A DNA stretch of 64,000 nt, taken from the NCBI GenBank assembly GCA_019843655.1, contig JACDQD010000103.1, forward strand, positions 5,332,001-5,396,000. Reading direction: 5' to 3'. Each line of letters opens with the position of its first letter. Within the stretch, counting starts at the first letter, position 1. Below are positions 63,656 to 64,000 of this stretch, piece by piece. The DNA comes from Lethocerus indicus. Taxonomy: Eukaryota; Arthropoda; Insecta; Hemiptera; Belostomatidae. Under the pieces are notes generated by a model, which saw nothing but the letters and a program-made list of their open reading frames with translations, was not told the DNA's origin and ran no database searches. The translations under genes and the position numbers were made by a program.

Positions 63656-64000
63656 GAAATTTCTCGATAATACCGGAAATGTTAGTAAATAACAAGAAAT
63701 ATCTGGTTAGAACCGGAATTATCCTGATAGAACCAGAATTATCCGAATATAATTGGAAATATCCGGATAGAACCTAAAATACACGGATAGAACCAGTAAC
63801 ATGCAGATAGAACCTGAAACATGCAGATAGACCCAGAAATATCCGCATAGGACCGGAAATATCCGGATATAACCGGAAATATTCGAAAAGAACCGGAAAT
63901 ATCCGGATAGAACCGGAAATAACCGGATAGAACCGGAAATATCCGGAAAGAACCGGAAATATCCGGATAGAACCGGAAATATCCGGATAGAACCGGAAAT
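63656..64000 (-). repeat. Satellite B array, reverse, second unit, running off the window
   Basis: After the switch at GGATTGAACCAGAAATTTCT the units are reversed and become almost perfect AAATATCCGGATAGAACCGG copies up to the window end. About 63,593-63,883 is near-identical to 58,853-59,143. Confidence 0.95.

Noticed and set aside
58241..64000. CRISPR-like array of short repeats
   Set aside because: Units are contiguous with no unique spacers and the genome is eukaryotic; this is satellite DNA.

Overview
The window looks like nuclear DNA of an arthropod, most likely an insect. It is AT-rich with many CpG dinucleotides and small GC-rich patches. It has very low gene density, no operon-like packing and TATA/initiator-type promoters. 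It also carries one recognisable eukaryotic housekeeping gene (PIG-N) and a large satellite complex. The order cannot be settled from sequence alone.

Layout. (1) Bases 1-3312 hold the 5' end of a probable minus-strand gene: TATA box, initiator, short leader, and a first exon coding a 17-residue signal-peptide-like N-terminus that ends at a consensus 5' splice site. Later exons are not recognised and probably lie left of the window. (2) About 3.3-42.4 kb is a gene desert in which I recognise no protein. It holds simple repeats ((TA)35, (AT)17, (CT)9), C-tracts, a few good hairpins and palindromes, scattered GC-rich patches and one or two promoter-like sites. (3) 42,764-45,628 is an intron-free PIG-N gene, the GPI-anchor ethanolamine phosphate transferase 1 of the ER membrane. 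It has two compensating single-base frameshifts and several departures in its active-site motifs. (4) 45.7-53.8 kb is again AT-rich and without recognisable genes, apart from one weak start-exon candidate. (5) 53.8-64.0 kb is a remarkable repeat complex.

The complex is built from three modules. C is a ~410 bp block made of an AT-rich end plus a nested hairpin. A is a ~116 bp satellite. B is a 20 bp satellite, CCGGTTCTATCCGGATATTT. The order is C, A(+), B(+), strand switch, B(-), A(-), C inverted, forming an 8.6 kb composite palindrome at 54,019-62,605. Then A(+), B(+), strand switch, B(-) run off the window end, so a second palindrome begins. The organisation recalls Foldback/Galileo-type elements, whose long inverted ends are made of subrepeats, but no transposase is visible. 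A palindromic higher-order satellite or an assembly artefact remain alternatives.

Most long open frames in the window are chance frames, antisense shadows of PIG-N, or the stop-free strand of satellite B. No RNA genes, CRISPR arrays or intact transposase genes were recognised. All family assignments are from memory of the protein families, without database searches.
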